A stretch of 64,000 nt of DNA from Hymenobacter sp. ISL-91 (GCF_018613725.1 NZ_JAGGPS010000009.1:124001-188000); one strand, 5' to 3'; positions 7,499-18,154 are shown, numbered from the stretch's first letter. Numbers and translations: made by a program. Notes: generated by a model not told the origin, from the sequence alone.

Positions 7499-8690
7499 AC
7501 TTAGCCAGTACTTCCTTTACACGCTCGGCGGCGTCTTTCAGCAGTACGGCCGAGTACACCTTCAGGCCGCTTTCGTCGATGATGCGGGCGCCCTCTTCGG
7601 CGTTGGTGCCCTGCAGGCGCACGATGATAGGCACCCGGATGTCGCCGATGTTCTTGTAGGCTTCCACCACACCGTTGGCAACCCGGTCGCAACGCACAAT
7701 GCCACCGAAAATGTTGATCAGGATGGCCTGTACATTCGGGTCTTTCAGGATGATGCGGAAACCGGCTTCTACGGTTTCGGCCGAGGCCCCTCCGCCTACA
7801 TCGAGGAAGTTGGCCGGCTCACCGCCGCTCAGCTTGATAATGTCCATGGTGGCCATAGCCAAACCGGCACCGTTCACCATGCAGCCCACGTTGCCGTCGA
7901 GTTTTACATAGTTCAGGTTCGAAGCCGAGGCTTCTACTTCCAAGGGGTCTTCCTCGTTGGTGTCGCGCAGGCCCACAAAGTCCTTATGGCGGTAGAGGGC
8001 GTTTTCGTCGAGGGTTACCTTGGCGTCAACGGCCAGAATCTTGTTGTCCGACGTCTTCAACACGGGGTTGATTTCGAACATAGCCGAGTCGGTTTCGTCG
8101 TAGGCCTTGTAGAGGGCCGTCACGAACTTGGTCATCTCCTTGAACGCCTCGCCCGACAGGCCGAGGTTGAAGGCAATTTTGCGGGCCTGGAAGCCCTGCA
8201 GACCTACGCGCGGGTCAACATGCTCGCGGTGGATTTTCTCGGGATGCGCCTCGGCTACTTCCTCGATGTCTACGCCGCCTTCAGTGGTATAGATGATAAC
8301 GTTCTGGCCGGTGGCGCGGTCGAGCAGTACGCTCATGTAGAACTCCTGGGTTTCCGACTCGCCGGGGTAGTACACGTCCTGGGCGACCAGCACCTTGTGC
8401 ACCTTACGACCTTCGGCGCCGGTTTGCTTGGTTACCAGCTGCATGCCGATGATCTGGCCGGCAATTTCTTTTACCTGCTCCAGGTTTTTGGCGAGTTTCA
8501 CCCCACCACCTTTGCCGCGGCCGCCGGCATGGATCTGGGCCTTGATAACGTACCAGCTGGTGCCGGTGTCGGCAGTGAGCTTTTCGGCAGCAGCAACGGC
8601 CTCTTCAGCCGTGTCGGCCACGATGCCTTCCTGCACGCGCACGCCGTAGCGCTTCAAAATGTCTTTGCCCTGATACTCGTGAATGTTCAT
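7497..8690 (-). CDS. sucC: Succinate--CoA ligase (ADP-forming), beta subunit
   Basis: 397 residues, full family length. It has the N-terminal [16 protein letters not shown], the ATP-grasp lid and glycine loop ([16 protein letters not shown]), and the CoA-ligase segments [18 protein letters not shown] and [17 protein letters not shown]. The enzyme makes ATP (or GTP) from succinyl-CoA in the TCA cycle as an alpha-beta complex in the cytoplasm. The alpha subunit gene sucD is not adjacent, as is usual in Bacteroidota where the two are often unlinked. It is followed by the long palindrome shared with ohr; a class A inverted repeat lies upstream of its start. Confidence 0.97.
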   Translation of the reverse strand: MNIHEYQGKDILKRYGVRVQEGIVADTAEEAVAAAEKLTADTGTSWYVIKAQIHAGGRGKGGGVKLAKNLEQVKEIAGQIIGMQLVTKQTGAEGRKVHKVLVAQDVYYPGESETQEFYMSVLLDRATGQNVIIYTTEGGVDIEEVAEAHPEKIHREHVDPRVGLQGFQARKIAFNLGLSGEAFKEMTKFVTALYKAYDETDSAMFEINPVLKTSDNKILAVDAKVTLDENALYRHKDFVGLRDTNEEDPLEVEASASNLNYVKLDGNVGCMVNGAGLAMATMDIIKLSGGEPANFLDVGGGASAETVEAGFRIILKDPNVQAILINIFGGIVRCDRVANGVVEAYKNIGDIRVPIIVRLQGTNAEEGARIIDESGLKVYSAVLLKDAAERVKEVLAK

Positions 8691-8821
8691 AGAGGTCAGT
8701 TATGGGGGTGGTTTCTAACCGCGAAAGTAGGCAGAATTGAGTTGGGAGTTGGTGGGGCAGGACGAATAGTTGGGTAATAAACTGCTGGCGTGAGCAGGTT
8801 ACAGGGTTAAGAAGTGATGAG

Positions 8822-8956
8822 GTGACGAGGTAAAAAGAACGTCATTCAGAGCGCAGCGAAGAATCTCGCTCGCAACGTAGTTGAACGACACACATAGAAC
8901 ATCAACATGCAAGATTCTTCGCTGCGCTCTGAATGACGTTCTTTTTACCTCGTCAC
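8822..8956. repeat. Class A palindromic intergenic element
   Basis: The arms 8822-8866 and 8912-8956 are perfectly complementary over 45 bases with a 45-base spacer. The core is GTCATTCAGAGCGCAGCGAA. It lies between the sucC start and the 3' end of the GH113-like gene (18 bp past its stop). Related elements occur at 20.3, 26.0, 28.0, 32.9, 41.5 and 54.7 kb. Confidence 0.9.
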
Positions 8957-8973
8957 TTCGTCGCCTGATTTCC

Positions 8974-10119
8974 TCACACGCCCTTCAAAAACCACTGGCT
9001 CATCACTCGCTCGGCAGACTTGTGCTGGGGCGTAAAGTCGGCGTGGCGGCGGGCAGGGCCGTCGGGCTGCAGGCCGGGGTACCACTTCCAGATAAAAATG
9101 CCCTTAAACCAGGTCTTGGTCCAGAATGTCTCGAACAGGGCAGCATAGCAGGCCGCCTGGGTGGCCTCGTCGGTGGGTGCGAGTACGTCCAGCTTCTGGG
9201 GCCATTCCCAGGGCTTTGCAGCCGCGTCGGCGGTGGTTTTGTAGCCGGCTTCCGTAAACACAACGGGCTTGTTGTACTGCTTTTGCACGGCGGCAATGCG
9301 GCGCAGCGGCTCCTTCCAGCCGGCCAGCAGGCGGGCTTTCTTGGGGCTGGGTTCGGTGCTGAGCGGGAAGTAGGCCTGCACACCGATAAAGTCCAGCGCA
9401 TCCCAGAACTTCACCTGCTCGAACTCGCCGCTCCAGTTGGCGGCGTACGTGAGCGGGCCACGGTACACCTGCCGGATTTGCCCGATAAGTGCCCGCCACT
9501 CAGCCTCGTGGCCCACGGTACGCTCCAGCTCGGTGCCAATGCACAGCGCGTCCAAGTGGCCCGCTTCGGCCAGCCGGGCATAGTGCAGGATAAAGGCCGA
9601 GTAGCTGCTGAACCAGGCCTGCCAATCGGCTTCGGAGGTCATGTTGATGTCGCCGGGCCAGCTGCCGCTGGGGCCGCGCAGCCACAGGTGGGGCTTGAGC
9701 AGCGTACGGATGCCACGCTGCCGTGCCCGTTGGGCCGTGAGCAAGATGCCCGCGTCGCTTTCGCCCCAGTAGCGGCGGCTGCCCGCGCCGGTGCGCAGCT
9801 GCACGGTCGGTTCGGCCGCGCCTGCCATCCAGCCAAAAGGCATCTGGGCAATCCAGGTCACGCCCGCCTTGCTTAGGGGTTCCAGGTCGAGGGTAGAAAC
9901 CGAGTCGGTGCCCACCCAGCTTACGCCCCGCATCCGGCCATCGGGCGGCGGCGGGCCAGGGGGCCGGGTGGTTGCCGATGCGCGGAGCTCAAGCTGGGCC
10001 GGCACGGCGCGGGGCCAACTCCACCAGCCAGCCGCCAGCACCAGCAGCCCGGCGGCTACCAATAGCAGCGCGCTCAGCCAGCGCCGAAAAGAAAAAGAGG
10101 GGAGGGGCATAAGCAGCAT
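8974..10119 (-). CDS. GH113-like TIM-barrel glycoside hydrolase, membrane-anchored or secreted
   Basis: 381 residues with one N-terminal hydrophobic segment (about 12-33) preceded by Arg, a signal anchor or signal peptide. The remainder is a TIM barrel. Blocks such as [26 protein letters not shown] (Thr196-Glu197, likely acid/base), [12 protein letters not shown] and VVFTEAGY (Glu290, likely nucleophile) fit the GH113 beta-mannanase-like family of clan GH-A. The last part ([10 protein letters not shown]) is the usual end of the barrel. A start at 10110 is equally possible. The expected substrate is a beta-linked hexose polymer outside the cytoplasm, but specificity cannot be read here. It faces away from the LolD-type gene upstream. 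Confidence 0.82.
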   Translation of the reverse strand: MLLMPLPSFSFRRWLSALLLVAAGLLVLAAGWWSWPRAVPAQLELRASATTRPPGPPPPDGRMRGVSWVGTDSVSTLDLEPLSKAGVTWIAQMPFGWMAGAAEPTVQLRTGAGSRRYWGESDAGILLTAQRARQRGIRTLLKPHLWLRGPSGSWPGDINMTSEADWQAWFSSYSAFILHYARLAEAGHLDALCIGTELERTVGHEAEWRALIGQIRQVYRGPLTYAANWSGEFEQVKFWDALDFIGVQAYFPLSTEPSPKKARLLAGWKEPLRRIAAVQKQYNKPVVFTEAGYKTTADAAAKPWEWPQKLDVLAPTDEATQAACYAALFETFWTKTWFKGIFIWKWYPGLQPDGPARRHADFTPQHKSAERVMSQWFLKGV

Positions 10120-10224
10120 AGCAACCGGGAAGATACGCCGGCCCCGCCCCCGATGCCACCGCTACGCCCGACATTGCGTAGATTTGTTTCGTACTCCTAT
10201 CTGGCCCCGTTCTCCCGATTCATT

Positions 10225-10887
10225 TTGCTGCAAGCCATCAACGTCCGCAAGAGCTACAATACGCTCGAAGTGCTCAAGGGCATCGACCTGACGATCGAGA
10301 AATCGGAAATCGTGTCCATTGTGGGCTCATCGGGAGCCGGCAAAAGCACGCTGCTGCACATTTTGGGCACGCTCGACAACCCCGATTCGGGCGAAGTGCT
10401 GTTTGATGGCGAGTCGGTCAGCTCGCTGGGTCGCTCCGATCTGGCCCGGTTTCGCAACCGCCACATCGGCTTCATCTTCCAGTTTCATAACCTGCTGCCC
10501 GAGTTCACGGCCCTCGAAAACGTGTGCCTGCCGGCCTACCTGGCGGGCCGCTCCGAAAAAGAAACCCGGGTGCGGGCCCGCGAATTGCTCGGCATGCTGA
10601 ACCTGGAGCGCCGCGCCGACCACAAGCCCTCCGAGATGAGCGGCGGCGAGCAGCAGCGCACGGCCGTGGCCCGCGCCCTCATCAACTCGCCCGAAATCAT
10701 CTTCGCCGATGAGCCCTCGGGCAACCTCGACTCGCAGAACGCCCAAGAGCTGCACCAGATTTTCTTCCTGCTGCGCAAAGAACTGGGCCAGACCTTCGTT
10801 ATCGTCACGCACAACGACCAGCTGGCCGAAATGGCCGACCGCACCATCACGATGAAGGACGGATACATCTGGGAAGGAGACAACTAA
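10225..10887 (+). CDS. ABC transporter ATP-binding protein, LolD/MacB type
   Basis: About 220 residues if started at TTG 10225 ([12 protein letters not shown]); an ATG further upstream at 10153 would add 24 residues unlike the family. It has Walker [10 protein letters not shown], a Q-loop [18 protein letters not shown], the signature MSGGEQQR, Walker [14 protein letters not shown] and the switch His in VTHND. The FQFHxLLPEFTAxENV block is typical of LolD, which powers release of lipoproteins from the inner membrane. No permease gene is adjacent, which is common in Bacteroidota where lolCE and lolD are unlinked. A hairpin with T7 follows at 10921. Confidence 0.88.
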   Translation: MLQAINVRKSYNTLEVLKGIDLTIEKSEIVSIVGSSGAGKSTLLHILGTLDNPDSGEVLFDGESVSSLGRSDLARFRNRHIGFIFQFHNLLPEFTALENVCLPAYLAGRSEKETRVRARELLGMLNLERRADHKPSEMSGGEQQRTAVARALINSPEIIFADEPSGNLDSQNAQELHQIFFLLRKELGQTFVIVTHNDQLAEMADRTITMKDGYIWEGDN

Positions 10888-10920
10888 GCGGCCCATAGCC
10901 AGCCCAAGAATAGTATGAAG

Positions 10921-10947
10921 ACGCCGGCCAGCCGCTGGCGTTTTTTT
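10921..10947 (+). terminator. Intrinsic terminator after the LolD-type gene
   Basis: ACGCCGGC faces GCTGGCGT (one G-T pair) around CAGCC, followed directly by seven T. It begins 34 bp after the stop codon. Confidence 0.85.
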
Positions 10948-11192
10948 GTGCCCTGGCGCCAGTATTCGGGTAGGTTATGCAAGTGCTGTCGGCCGCCTAT
11001 CGTAGTTTACAGTGCGGTGACTAAGCTAAAAAGGGTAGTGACTAATGATATTGGAAAAATTGTTTATAAGTGTCTGTTAATCAGTAATAAAAATTGTATA
11101 AAATTTAACGAATTTTTGCACTAATTGCGTGGGGTGTCGGTTATATACCCGAACCCAAGTATGTCACTACAGGAACCTAACGGAAAAGCACC
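10948..11192 (+). promoter_or_regulatory. AT-rich leader upstream of the 263-residue protein
   Basis: About 245 bp without a gene. From about 11020 to 11130 the DNA turns strongly AT-rich in contrast to the surrounding GC-rich sequence, as expected for a promoter region. It has no clear TTG/TAnnTTTG pair; the nearest -7-like element is AATTTTTG near 11112. No hairpin or repeat is evident. Confidence 0.35.
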
Positions 11193-11984
11193 ATGAGCCA
11201 AGCAGTTAAAGCCCCCAAAGAGTCTGTTCGCAAGCCCAAAGTTGAAAGCTACGACCTGTCGCACTCCGACGAGACGCTGCACCTGGCGACCGATCTGGCT
11301 AAGTTTATCAAGGAAAATAAGCTCACGACCAACGTGCAGGGCAAAGAGTTCGTGAACGTGGAAGGCTGGCAGTACGCCGGCTCGCGCCTGGGTATTGTGC
11401 CCGTGGTCGAGCACGTCATCAACGTCAGCAATGAGCAGGAAATAAAGTACCAGGCCAAGGTTATTCTCTTCGACCTGAAGAGTGGCCAAACGGTGGGCGC
11501 AGGCTTCGCCGTGTGTTCCAGCAAGGAGCAGGGCAAGAAGTTCTACCAGGAGTTTGCCATCATGAGCATGGCCCAAACGCGCGCCATTGGTAAGGCCTAC
11601 CGTAATATTCTGGCCTGGATTATCCGCGCTGCCGGCTACGAGCCTACCCCGGCCGAGGAGATGGACTACGCCGGCAACACGCCTACCGTGGCCGAGACGC
11701 CCGCTCCGGCTCCGCAGGCTGCCCCGGCTGCGCCCGTGGCCATGAAGGCGGTACCCGCTGAGTCGGTTGCTGCTGCTGCGCCATCGGCTCCTGCTTATGC
11801 CTCGGCCTCGCAGAAGGAGGAAATTATCCGTCTGCTCAACCATCCGGTAGTTACCCGCGCCGAGAAGACCAAGATGTTGCTCAACATCAACCGTCTCGAC
11901 GAGGAGCGCGCTACCCAGGCTATTGCCAAGCTCAAGAAAGCCATTGACGACCGTGAAAACGGTCAGACGGCCGCCGCCGCTTAA
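11193..11984 (+). CDS. Unrecognised conserved-looking protein with phage-recombination-like features
   Basis: 263 residues, no signal peptide or membrane segment. Residues about 20-155 are a compact domain with the striking segment FAIMSMAQTRAIGKAYRN followed by AGYEPTPAEEMD. From memory, this 'AQTRA-GKAxR...AGYExTPAEEM' pattern resembles proteins of single-strand annealing or other DNA-metabolism loci of phages; I cannot name the family. Residues about 165-205 are a Pro/Ala linker, and the last 55 (SQKEEIIRLLN to LKKAIDDRE) look like the small helical C-terminal module often attached to such phage proteins. There are no other phage genes nearby. The codons are strongly biased to AAG, CTG and GCC as in highly expressed genes, and an AT-rich leader precedes it. 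The function is unknown. Confidence 0.8.
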   Translation: MSQAVKAPKESVRKPKVESYDLSHSDETLHLATDLAKFIKENKLTTNVQGKEFVNVEGWQYAGSRLGIVPVVEHVINVSNEQEIKYQAKVILFDLKSGQTVGAGFAVCSSKEQGKKFYQEFAIMSMAQTRAIGKAYRNILAWIIRAAGYEPTPAEEMDYAGNTPTVAETPAPAPQAAPAAPVAMKAVPAESVAAAAPSAPAYASASQKEEIIRLLNHPVVTRAEKTKMLLNINRLDEERATQAIAKLKKAIDDRENGQTAAAA

Positions 11985-12001
11985 TCCTCAGGCTGCAACC
12001 C

Positions 12002-12036
12002 AAAGCCCGGTTCCTGCAAAGGAGCCGGGCTTTTTT
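12002..12036 (+). terminator. Intrinsic terminator
   Basis: AAGCCCGGTTCCT faces AGGAGCCGGGCTT around GCAA with one G-T pair, followed by T6. It lies 18 bp after the stop of the 263-residue gene and 18 bp before the stop of the convergent monooxygenase gene, so it may serve both. Confidence 0.88.
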
Positions 12037-12053
12037 GTGTGGCGGCTAGGCCA

Positions 12054-13205
12054 TTACAATTCCTCGTACAGCCACGCCATCTGGCTACGGCTCACGGCGG
12101 CCGGCAGCAGGCGCATTAGGGTATTACGCAAGCCAGCCAGAAGCGGGTTTTCCAGCTGCCCCACACGGCCCAGCTGCCACGAGGTGCGCACGATGCGGGC
12201 GGTGCGGGCTTGGCGCTGCTGCTCGAAGGCCCGGAAGGCGATGGGCAGGTTGTTGGGGGAGGCGCTCAGGCAGCGAGCCAGCACGGCGGCGTCCTCGATG
12301 GCCATGCCCGCACCCTGGCCCAGGTTGGGCGTGGTAGCGTGGGCCGCGTCGCCGAGCAGCAGCACCCGGCCACGGGCGAAGTGCGCCAGCGGTGGCAGGT
12401 CGAGAATGTCGTTCCAGAGCAGTTCGTTATCGTGGGTGAGGGCCAGCAGCGCGGGCACCGGCGCATGGAAACCGGCGAATTCGCGCTGCAGGTCGGCCAC
12501 CCGGTAATCTTGGAACCTGGGGTTGCGCGGCTCGGCGCTGTTGAGGCAGGCAAACCAGTACACCCGGCCGCCGCCCACCGGCACGTAGCCAAACCGCCGC
12601 CCCGCCCGGCCCCAGGTCTCGCCCGATTCGCCGACTGGCAGCTTCAGCACGCTTGCCTCAACCACGCCGCGCCAGCAGGTGTAGCCGGCGTAGCGCGGGT
12701 GCGCCGCCGGCCACAGCTGCCGGCGCACTCGCGAGTTCAGCCCGTCGGCCCCCAGCAGAGCATCGGCGTGGGCCACGGTGCCGGTAGATAAATGCGCCGT
12801 TACGCCTGCTTGGGTCTGCTCGAACCGTTCGAAGGGGTTACCCAGCTGCACGGTGTCCGGCGGAAGGCCCGTTAGCAGCGCCCGTTGCAGGTCGGCCCGA
12901 TGGATGCCTACGTTTTCGAAGCCCAGCTTTTGCGTGAATTCGGTGGTGTCGGCGGCTTGCAGCACGCGGCCCTGCTGGTCGAGCAGACGCAGCTGACGCA
13001 CCGGTGCGCCAACTGCGGCCACGGCATCGTGCAGGCCCAGCTCGTGGAGGGCGCGCATAGCATTAGCGCCCAGCACTACGCCCGCGCCCACTGCCCGCAG
13101 CTCGGGGGCGGCCTCGTGCACCCGTACGGTGTGGCCCAGGTTCAGCAGGGCGTGTGCCGTAGCTAAGCCCCCGATACCGGCCCCGATAATGATGAAATGA
13201 GCCAT
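12054..13205 (-). CDS. FAD-dependent aromatic-ring hydroxylase-type monooxygenase
   Basis: 383 residues. It has the N-terminal Rossmann FAD site IIIGAGIGGLATA, the DG motif (ALLGADGLNSRVRRQLWP) that contacts both FAD and NAD(P)H, and the GD motif GRVLLLGDAAHATTPNLGQGAGMAIEDA, which together define class A flavoprotein monooxygenases (PHBH, TetX and UbiH relatives). There is no signal peptide. The substrate is unknown; close homologues are often annotated as salicylate hydroxylase-like or antibiotic-modifying enzymes. It is a single-gene unit between two terminators, with dnaK upstream on the same strand. Confidence 0.9.
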   Translation of the reverse strand: MAHFIIIGAGIGGLATAHALLNLGHTVRVHEAAPELRAVGAGVVLGANAMRALHELGLHDAVAAVGAPVRQLRLLDQQGRVLQAADTTEFTQKLGFENVGIHRADLQRALLTGLPPDTVQLGNPFERFEQTQAGVTAHLSTGTVAHADALLGADGLNSRVRRQLWPAAHPRYAGYTCWRGVVEASVLKLPVGESGETWGRAGRRFGYVPVGGGRVYWFACLNSAEPRNPRFQDYRVADLQREFAGFHAPVPALLALTHDNELLWNDILDLPPLAHFARGRVLLLGDAAHATTPNLGQGAGMAIEDAAVLARCLSASPNNLPIAFRAFEQQRQARTARIVRTSWQLGRVGQLENPLLAGLRNTLMRLLPAAVSRSQMAWLYEEL

Positions 13206-13286
13206 ACGCTACCATAAAACAGTGAAACGCTACGCCGCTCTGCGCTACTTTCCTATGTAGCGGCGAAGCGTGTAACCCGCGCAAAA

Positions 13287-13317
13287 AAAGGCCCGGAACA
13301 AGCTGCTCCGGGCCTTT
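13287..13317 (-). terminator. Intrinsic terminator downstream of dnaK
   Basis: AAAGGCCCGGA faces TCCGGGCCTTT over a 9-base loop, with an A7 run on the plus strand giving U in the minus transcript. It starts 51 bp past the dnaK stop. Confidence 0.88.
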
Positions 13318-13367
13318 CAAAAATACCAATTAGCAGCGCAATCAATTCAGAAAGCGCGAATCTACGC

Positions 13368-15323
<1,956 letters not shown>

Positions 15324-15428
15324 GATGTTAGTTGTATGTAGAAAGTAGGTTGTCAGTTGAAAAAGGGCCGAAACCCTCGTACAGCCCTATTTACAAGAGA
15401 CGTACCAGCCCACGAAATGCGTGTTTCG

Positions 15429-15445
15429 AATGACAGATTGTCATT
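15429..15445. promoter_or_regulatory. Perfect dyad upstream of dnaK
   Basis: AATGACA (15429-15435) faces TGTCATT (15439-15445) over GAT, fully symmetric. It lies 106 bp upstream of the dnaK start in a 319-bp region that otherwise holds only the class C palindrome. It is not a CIRCE element (TTAGCACTC-N9-GAGTGCTAA). Possible operator for a heat-shock regulator. Confidence 0.4.
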
Positions 15446-15555
15446 TTCTAGGGCTGCATGGCTGCTTTTCGTGTCGGACTGACTTTCTACGGGAATACGC
15501 AGGGCAGAACTTCTGCCAGCCGGGCAGGTGAGCTAGGCCTGATGAGTTGCTGAAC

Positions 15556-15651
15556 GGGCAGTAGCGCGAAGCTCCAGCTTCGCGTAGTGTTGAACAGAAA
15601 CACTCTCGAGTCAGCAACGACCCGTGAAGCTGGAGCTTGGCGCTATTGCCC
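15556..15651. repeat. Class C palindromic element with a GTAG-plus-palindrome arm
   Basis: The arms 15556-15581 and 15626-15651 pair with two mismatches over 26 bases with a 44-base spacer. Inside the left arm, GTAG (15561-15564) is followed by the near-perfect palindrome CGCGAAGCTCCAGCTTCGCG. The right arm includes the stop codon of the hydrolase gene (15643-15645). Confidence 0.8.
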
Positions 15652-16587
15652 GCTCAGAAACCCCGCCACCGTGCGCTGCCACAGCGCTTCGTGCCGCCAC
15701 CAATACGGCTCGTGGCCGGAGCCAACAAAATCCTGGCGTTGCTTAGGACCGGCAAGGTTGGTGAAAATGGCGTCGGTTTCGGGGGGGGTAACGCGCGGGT
15801 CAGCAGTGCCCCACATGAGTAGGGTAGGAGTTGCTACGCGGGCGGCATAGGCGGTGGCGTTGAGGCCGAATGCGTTGAAACCGTTAGCCGCGCCGCCCCA
15901 GAACACCAGCAGATTGGCCATCGGAAACGCGGGGATGCGCATGGAGCGGAAACGGCTCTGGGCAGTGGCCAGCATCGAGCCGTAAGGGCATTCGAGCAGG
16001 TTGGCCGTGGGCCTCACGTCCAACTCCGCCTCCGCCCGCAGCGTGGCTACCGCGCCCATCGAGTTGGCATAGATAAACACCGGTCCTGGCCGCCGCTGCA
16101 GCCAGCGTACCACAGCCGCCACATCGGCCGCCTCGCGGTAGCCCACTGTGCAGCGGTAGCCCGCCGAGTTGCCGTTGCCCGCAAAATCGGTGAGCAGCAC
16201 GTTGTAGCCGAGTCGGCGAAAGTAGCCGGCTTCGTGCAGCAACTGGCTTTTGGAGCTGGTATAGCCATGAAACAGCGCCACCGTGCCCCGCGCCCGTGGC
16301 ACCGCGCCGTACCAGCTTTCCAGCCGCCCATTGGGGCCGGGTAGCCGCACGGTGGCGTACGGGAACGTGGGCACGGTGTGGTTGCGCGGTTTGGGCGTGC
16401 GTACGCCGGTGGCTAGCACCCACAGCTTGCCGGCCAGCGTCAGCTGCTCGGGGCTACCGGCTTTTTGGCCGTCTGCGGCAACAAAGTGGGTGAAGCGCCA
16501 GGCGTGAAAAAAGGCCACCGCGTTCAGCAGCGCAAAGCCCAGCGCTACGGCCAACAGCCCCCGTCGCACCAGCCGCCGCCACGGCAT
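15643..16587 (-). CDS. Alpha/beta hydrolase, N-terminally membrane-anchored
   Basis: 314 residues. The N-terminal Arg-rich start followed by a hydrophobic segment (about 10-28) suggests a membrane anchor facing the periplasm. The hydrolase core has the strand-loop VALFHGYTSSKSQLLHEA with the oxyanion His-Gly, the nucleophile elbow ANSMGA (Ser176), the acid Asp263 (MWGTADPRV) and His292 (GSGHEPYWW), a complete triad. The substrate is unknown; the family includes esterases and peptidases. Its start overlaps the stop of the pseudouridine synthase gene by one base (TAATG), so the two are translationally coupled. The gene ends inside the class C repeat. Confidence 0.88.
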   Translation of the reverse strand: MPWRRLVRRGLLAVALGFALLNAVAFFHAWRFTHFVAADGQKAGSPEQLTLAGKLWVLATGVRTPKPRNHTVPTFPYATVRLPGPNGRLESWYGAVPRARGTVALFHGYTSSKSQLLHEAGYFRRLGYNVLLTDFAGNGNSAGYRCTVGYREAADVAAVVRWLQRRPGPVFIYANSMGAVATLRAEAELDVRPTANLLECPYGSMLATAQSRFRSMRIPAFPMANLLVFWGGAANGFNAFGLNATAYAARVATPTLLMWGTADPRVTPPETDAIFTNLAGPKQRQDFVGSGHEPYWWRHEALWQRTVAGFLSGQ

Positions 16588-17540
16588 TAGCCGCGCCGCT
16601 TGGGCCCGCCGCCCGCTGTACCGGGCTTGCTGCCGGGTTTGCCGCCGGTTGGTTTCGTGCCGAAGGTTTTGCCGTTGCCCCCTCCGCCGCCAGGTCTGGC
16701 GCCGGCCGGCCGGCTACCAGCCGATTTCCCCCCGGCGGGTTTACTGCCCGCTGATTTTCCTGGCGCATCGGCCCTGTTGCCGGCGGGTTTCGGGCGGACT
16801 GACTTGGGCCCGCCGACGGGCCGGTTTGGTTTGCTGCCGGCTGCCTTAGTGCCGGGAGCCATGAAGCCGCCGCGGTTTCCGCCGGTTTTTTTGCCGCCGG
16901 GCGGAATGCCGCCAGGCCAGTATTCCGAGCTTTTAGGCGTTTTAAAGGTGCCGGCCGCGGCTGTCTGGGCCGCCATGTCTTCGGTGAGCAGGCGCACTTC
17001 GGTATTGGTCAGCTCGCGCCACTGGCCGGGCTGCAGCTCGCCCAGGTCCATATCGGCAATGGCGGCGCGCACGAGGCGGAGGGTGGGGTAGCCCACGGCG
17101 GCCGTCATTTTGCGCACCTGCCGGTTCATGCCCTGCGAAATGCGGATTTGCAGCCAGCTGGTCGGAATGTTGGCCCGGAAACGGACCGGCTTGCTCCGTT
17201 CCCACAGCTCGGGCGCCTGGGGCAGCAGCTCCACTTCGGCGGCCGAGGTATAGCCGGTTTTCAGGTCCACGCCGCGGCGCAGGTTTTCGAGGGCTTCGGG
17301 CGTGGGTTCGCCTTCTACCTGCACCCAATAGGTTTTGGGCACCTTGAAGCGCGGCTCCGACAGCCGGTGCTGCAGCTGCTTGTCGTCGGTGAGCAATACC
17401 AGCCCCTCCGAGTCGTAATCGAGCCGCCCGACGGGGTAGATGCCGGGTATCTCCACAAAATCCTTGAGCGTCTGCCGGCCGGTTTCGTCGGTGAACTGGG
17501 TCAGGACTTCGTAGGGCTTGTTGAGCAGGATGTAGCGCAT
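16587..17540 (-). CDS. Pseudouridine synthase of the RsuA/RluE type with a long basic low-complexity tail
   Basis: 317 residues. Residues 1-185 are the catalytic domain, with NKPYEVLTQF, the catalytic block GIYPVGRLDYDSEGLVLLT (Asp41) and GMNRQVRKMTAAVGYPTLRLVR. There is no S4 domain, which fits the RluE branch that modifies helix 89 of 23S rRNA. Residues about 205-317 are a disordered tail rich in Gly, Lys, Pro and Ser with repeated GSKPAGGKSAGSRPAGA-like units ending KRRG. The tail roughly doubles the usual E. coli RluE length after the core and resembles the tails of RNA-binding proteins. The gene is upstream of and overlaps the hydrolase gene. Confidence 0.9.
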   Translation of the reverse strand: MRYILLNKPYEVLTQFTDETGRQTLKDFVEIPGIYPVGRLDYDSEGLVLLTDDKQLQHRLSEPRFKVPKTYWVQVEGEPTPEALENLRRGVDLKTGYTSAAEVELLPQAPELWERSKPVRFRANIPTSWLQIRISQGMNRQVRKMTAAVGYPTLRLVRAAIADMDLGELQPGQWRELTNTEVRLLTEDMAAQTAAAGTFKTPKSSEYWPGGIPPGGKKTGGNRGGFMAPGTKAAGSKPNRPVGGPKSVRPKPAGNRADAPGKSAGSKPAGGKSAGSRPAGARPGGGGGNGKTFGTKPTGGKPGSKPGTAGGGPKRRG

Positions 17541-17609
17541 GGGGGAGGTGAAGTAGGAGCTTTTCTGTCATCCTTCGCAAGCGCAGGATGAGGTTGTGCA
17601 AAGGTACGG

Positions 17610-18005
17610 CTACTGGGCCAGTCGCCGCTTCCGTACGCTTTCGGCAATCAGCAGGCGCACCTCGCCGTTGGGGCGCACCACGTACTCGCCACTGTCGCGA
17701 ATCAGGATGCCATCGGGCGTCTGGTCGCGGTAGTCGTGGTACACCAGAATGCCAATGCGGGCTGTGTCGGTGGGCGTGGGAGCGGGCGGCGCAGGCAGGC
17801 CGTTAATCCGGGCCATCTGGGCCAGGTACAGCAGCGAGTCGCGGCGGGTGTAGGGTTGCAGCCGGAACTTGCCCGGCGCGTAGTTGCGGGCCGTCGAAAC
17901 CCGGTTGCGCAGGAAATCCTGCACGGCCAGCTCGGCCTTTTTATCGGTTGATTTCGCGCAGCCAGTGAGCAGCAGAACGGTAGCGAACAGGGGCAGGTAT
18001 TTCAT
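17610..18005 (-). CDS. Small lipoprotein, unknown function
   Basis: 131 residues from ATG 18005, with a lipoprotein signal peptide ending LLLTGC (Cys16). An upstream in-frame start at 18065 would place 20 extra residues before the signal and run into the class B repeat, so it is not used. The mature part has a conserved-looking end (DSGEYVVRPNGEVRLLIAESV) and a Pro/Thr linker (APPAPTPTDT), but I recognise no domain. It is expected to be in the inner or outer membrane facing the periplasm or outside. Confidence 0.8.
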   Translation of the reverse strand: MKYLPLFATVLLLTGCAKSTDKKAELAVQDFLRNRVSTARNYAPGKFRLQPYTRRDSLLYLAQMARINGLPAPPAPTPTDTARIGILVYHDYRDQTPDGILIRDSGEYVVRPNGEVRLLIAESVRKRRLAQ

Positions 18006-18016
18006 AGAATGATTTT

Positions 18017-18140
18017 GTAGGGGCGGGGCTTGTACCCGCCCGCCGTTAAAGCGTTGTTGTGGCATGATGTAGGAGCGGGGCCGTTGAAATAATTCAGGTG
18101 GGGGCGTTCAACGGCGGGCGGGGACAAGCCCCGCCCCTAC
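18017..18140. repeat. Class B GTAG-headed palindromic element (REPIN-like)
   Basis: The arms 18017-18047 and 18110-18140 pair with one mismatch over 31 bases. Each arm starts GTAG followed by an internal hairpin of GGGCGGGG-type and CCCGCCC-type halves around CTTGT. The spacer is 62 bases. It fills most of the 149 bp between the lipoprotein start and the next gene's stop. Confidence 0.88.
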
Positions 18141-18154
18141 ATTGTGCAACTGCC

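Noticed and set aside
10153-10224. ATG-initiated N-terminal extension of the LolD-type gene
   Set aside because: The 24 extra residues do not resemble family members, which start just before the QAINVRKSY segment.
15324-15642. CIRCE/HrcA operator upstream of dnaK
   Set aside because: No TTAGCACTC-N9-GAGTGCTAA sequence is present; only the AATGACA dyad and the class C repeat are found.
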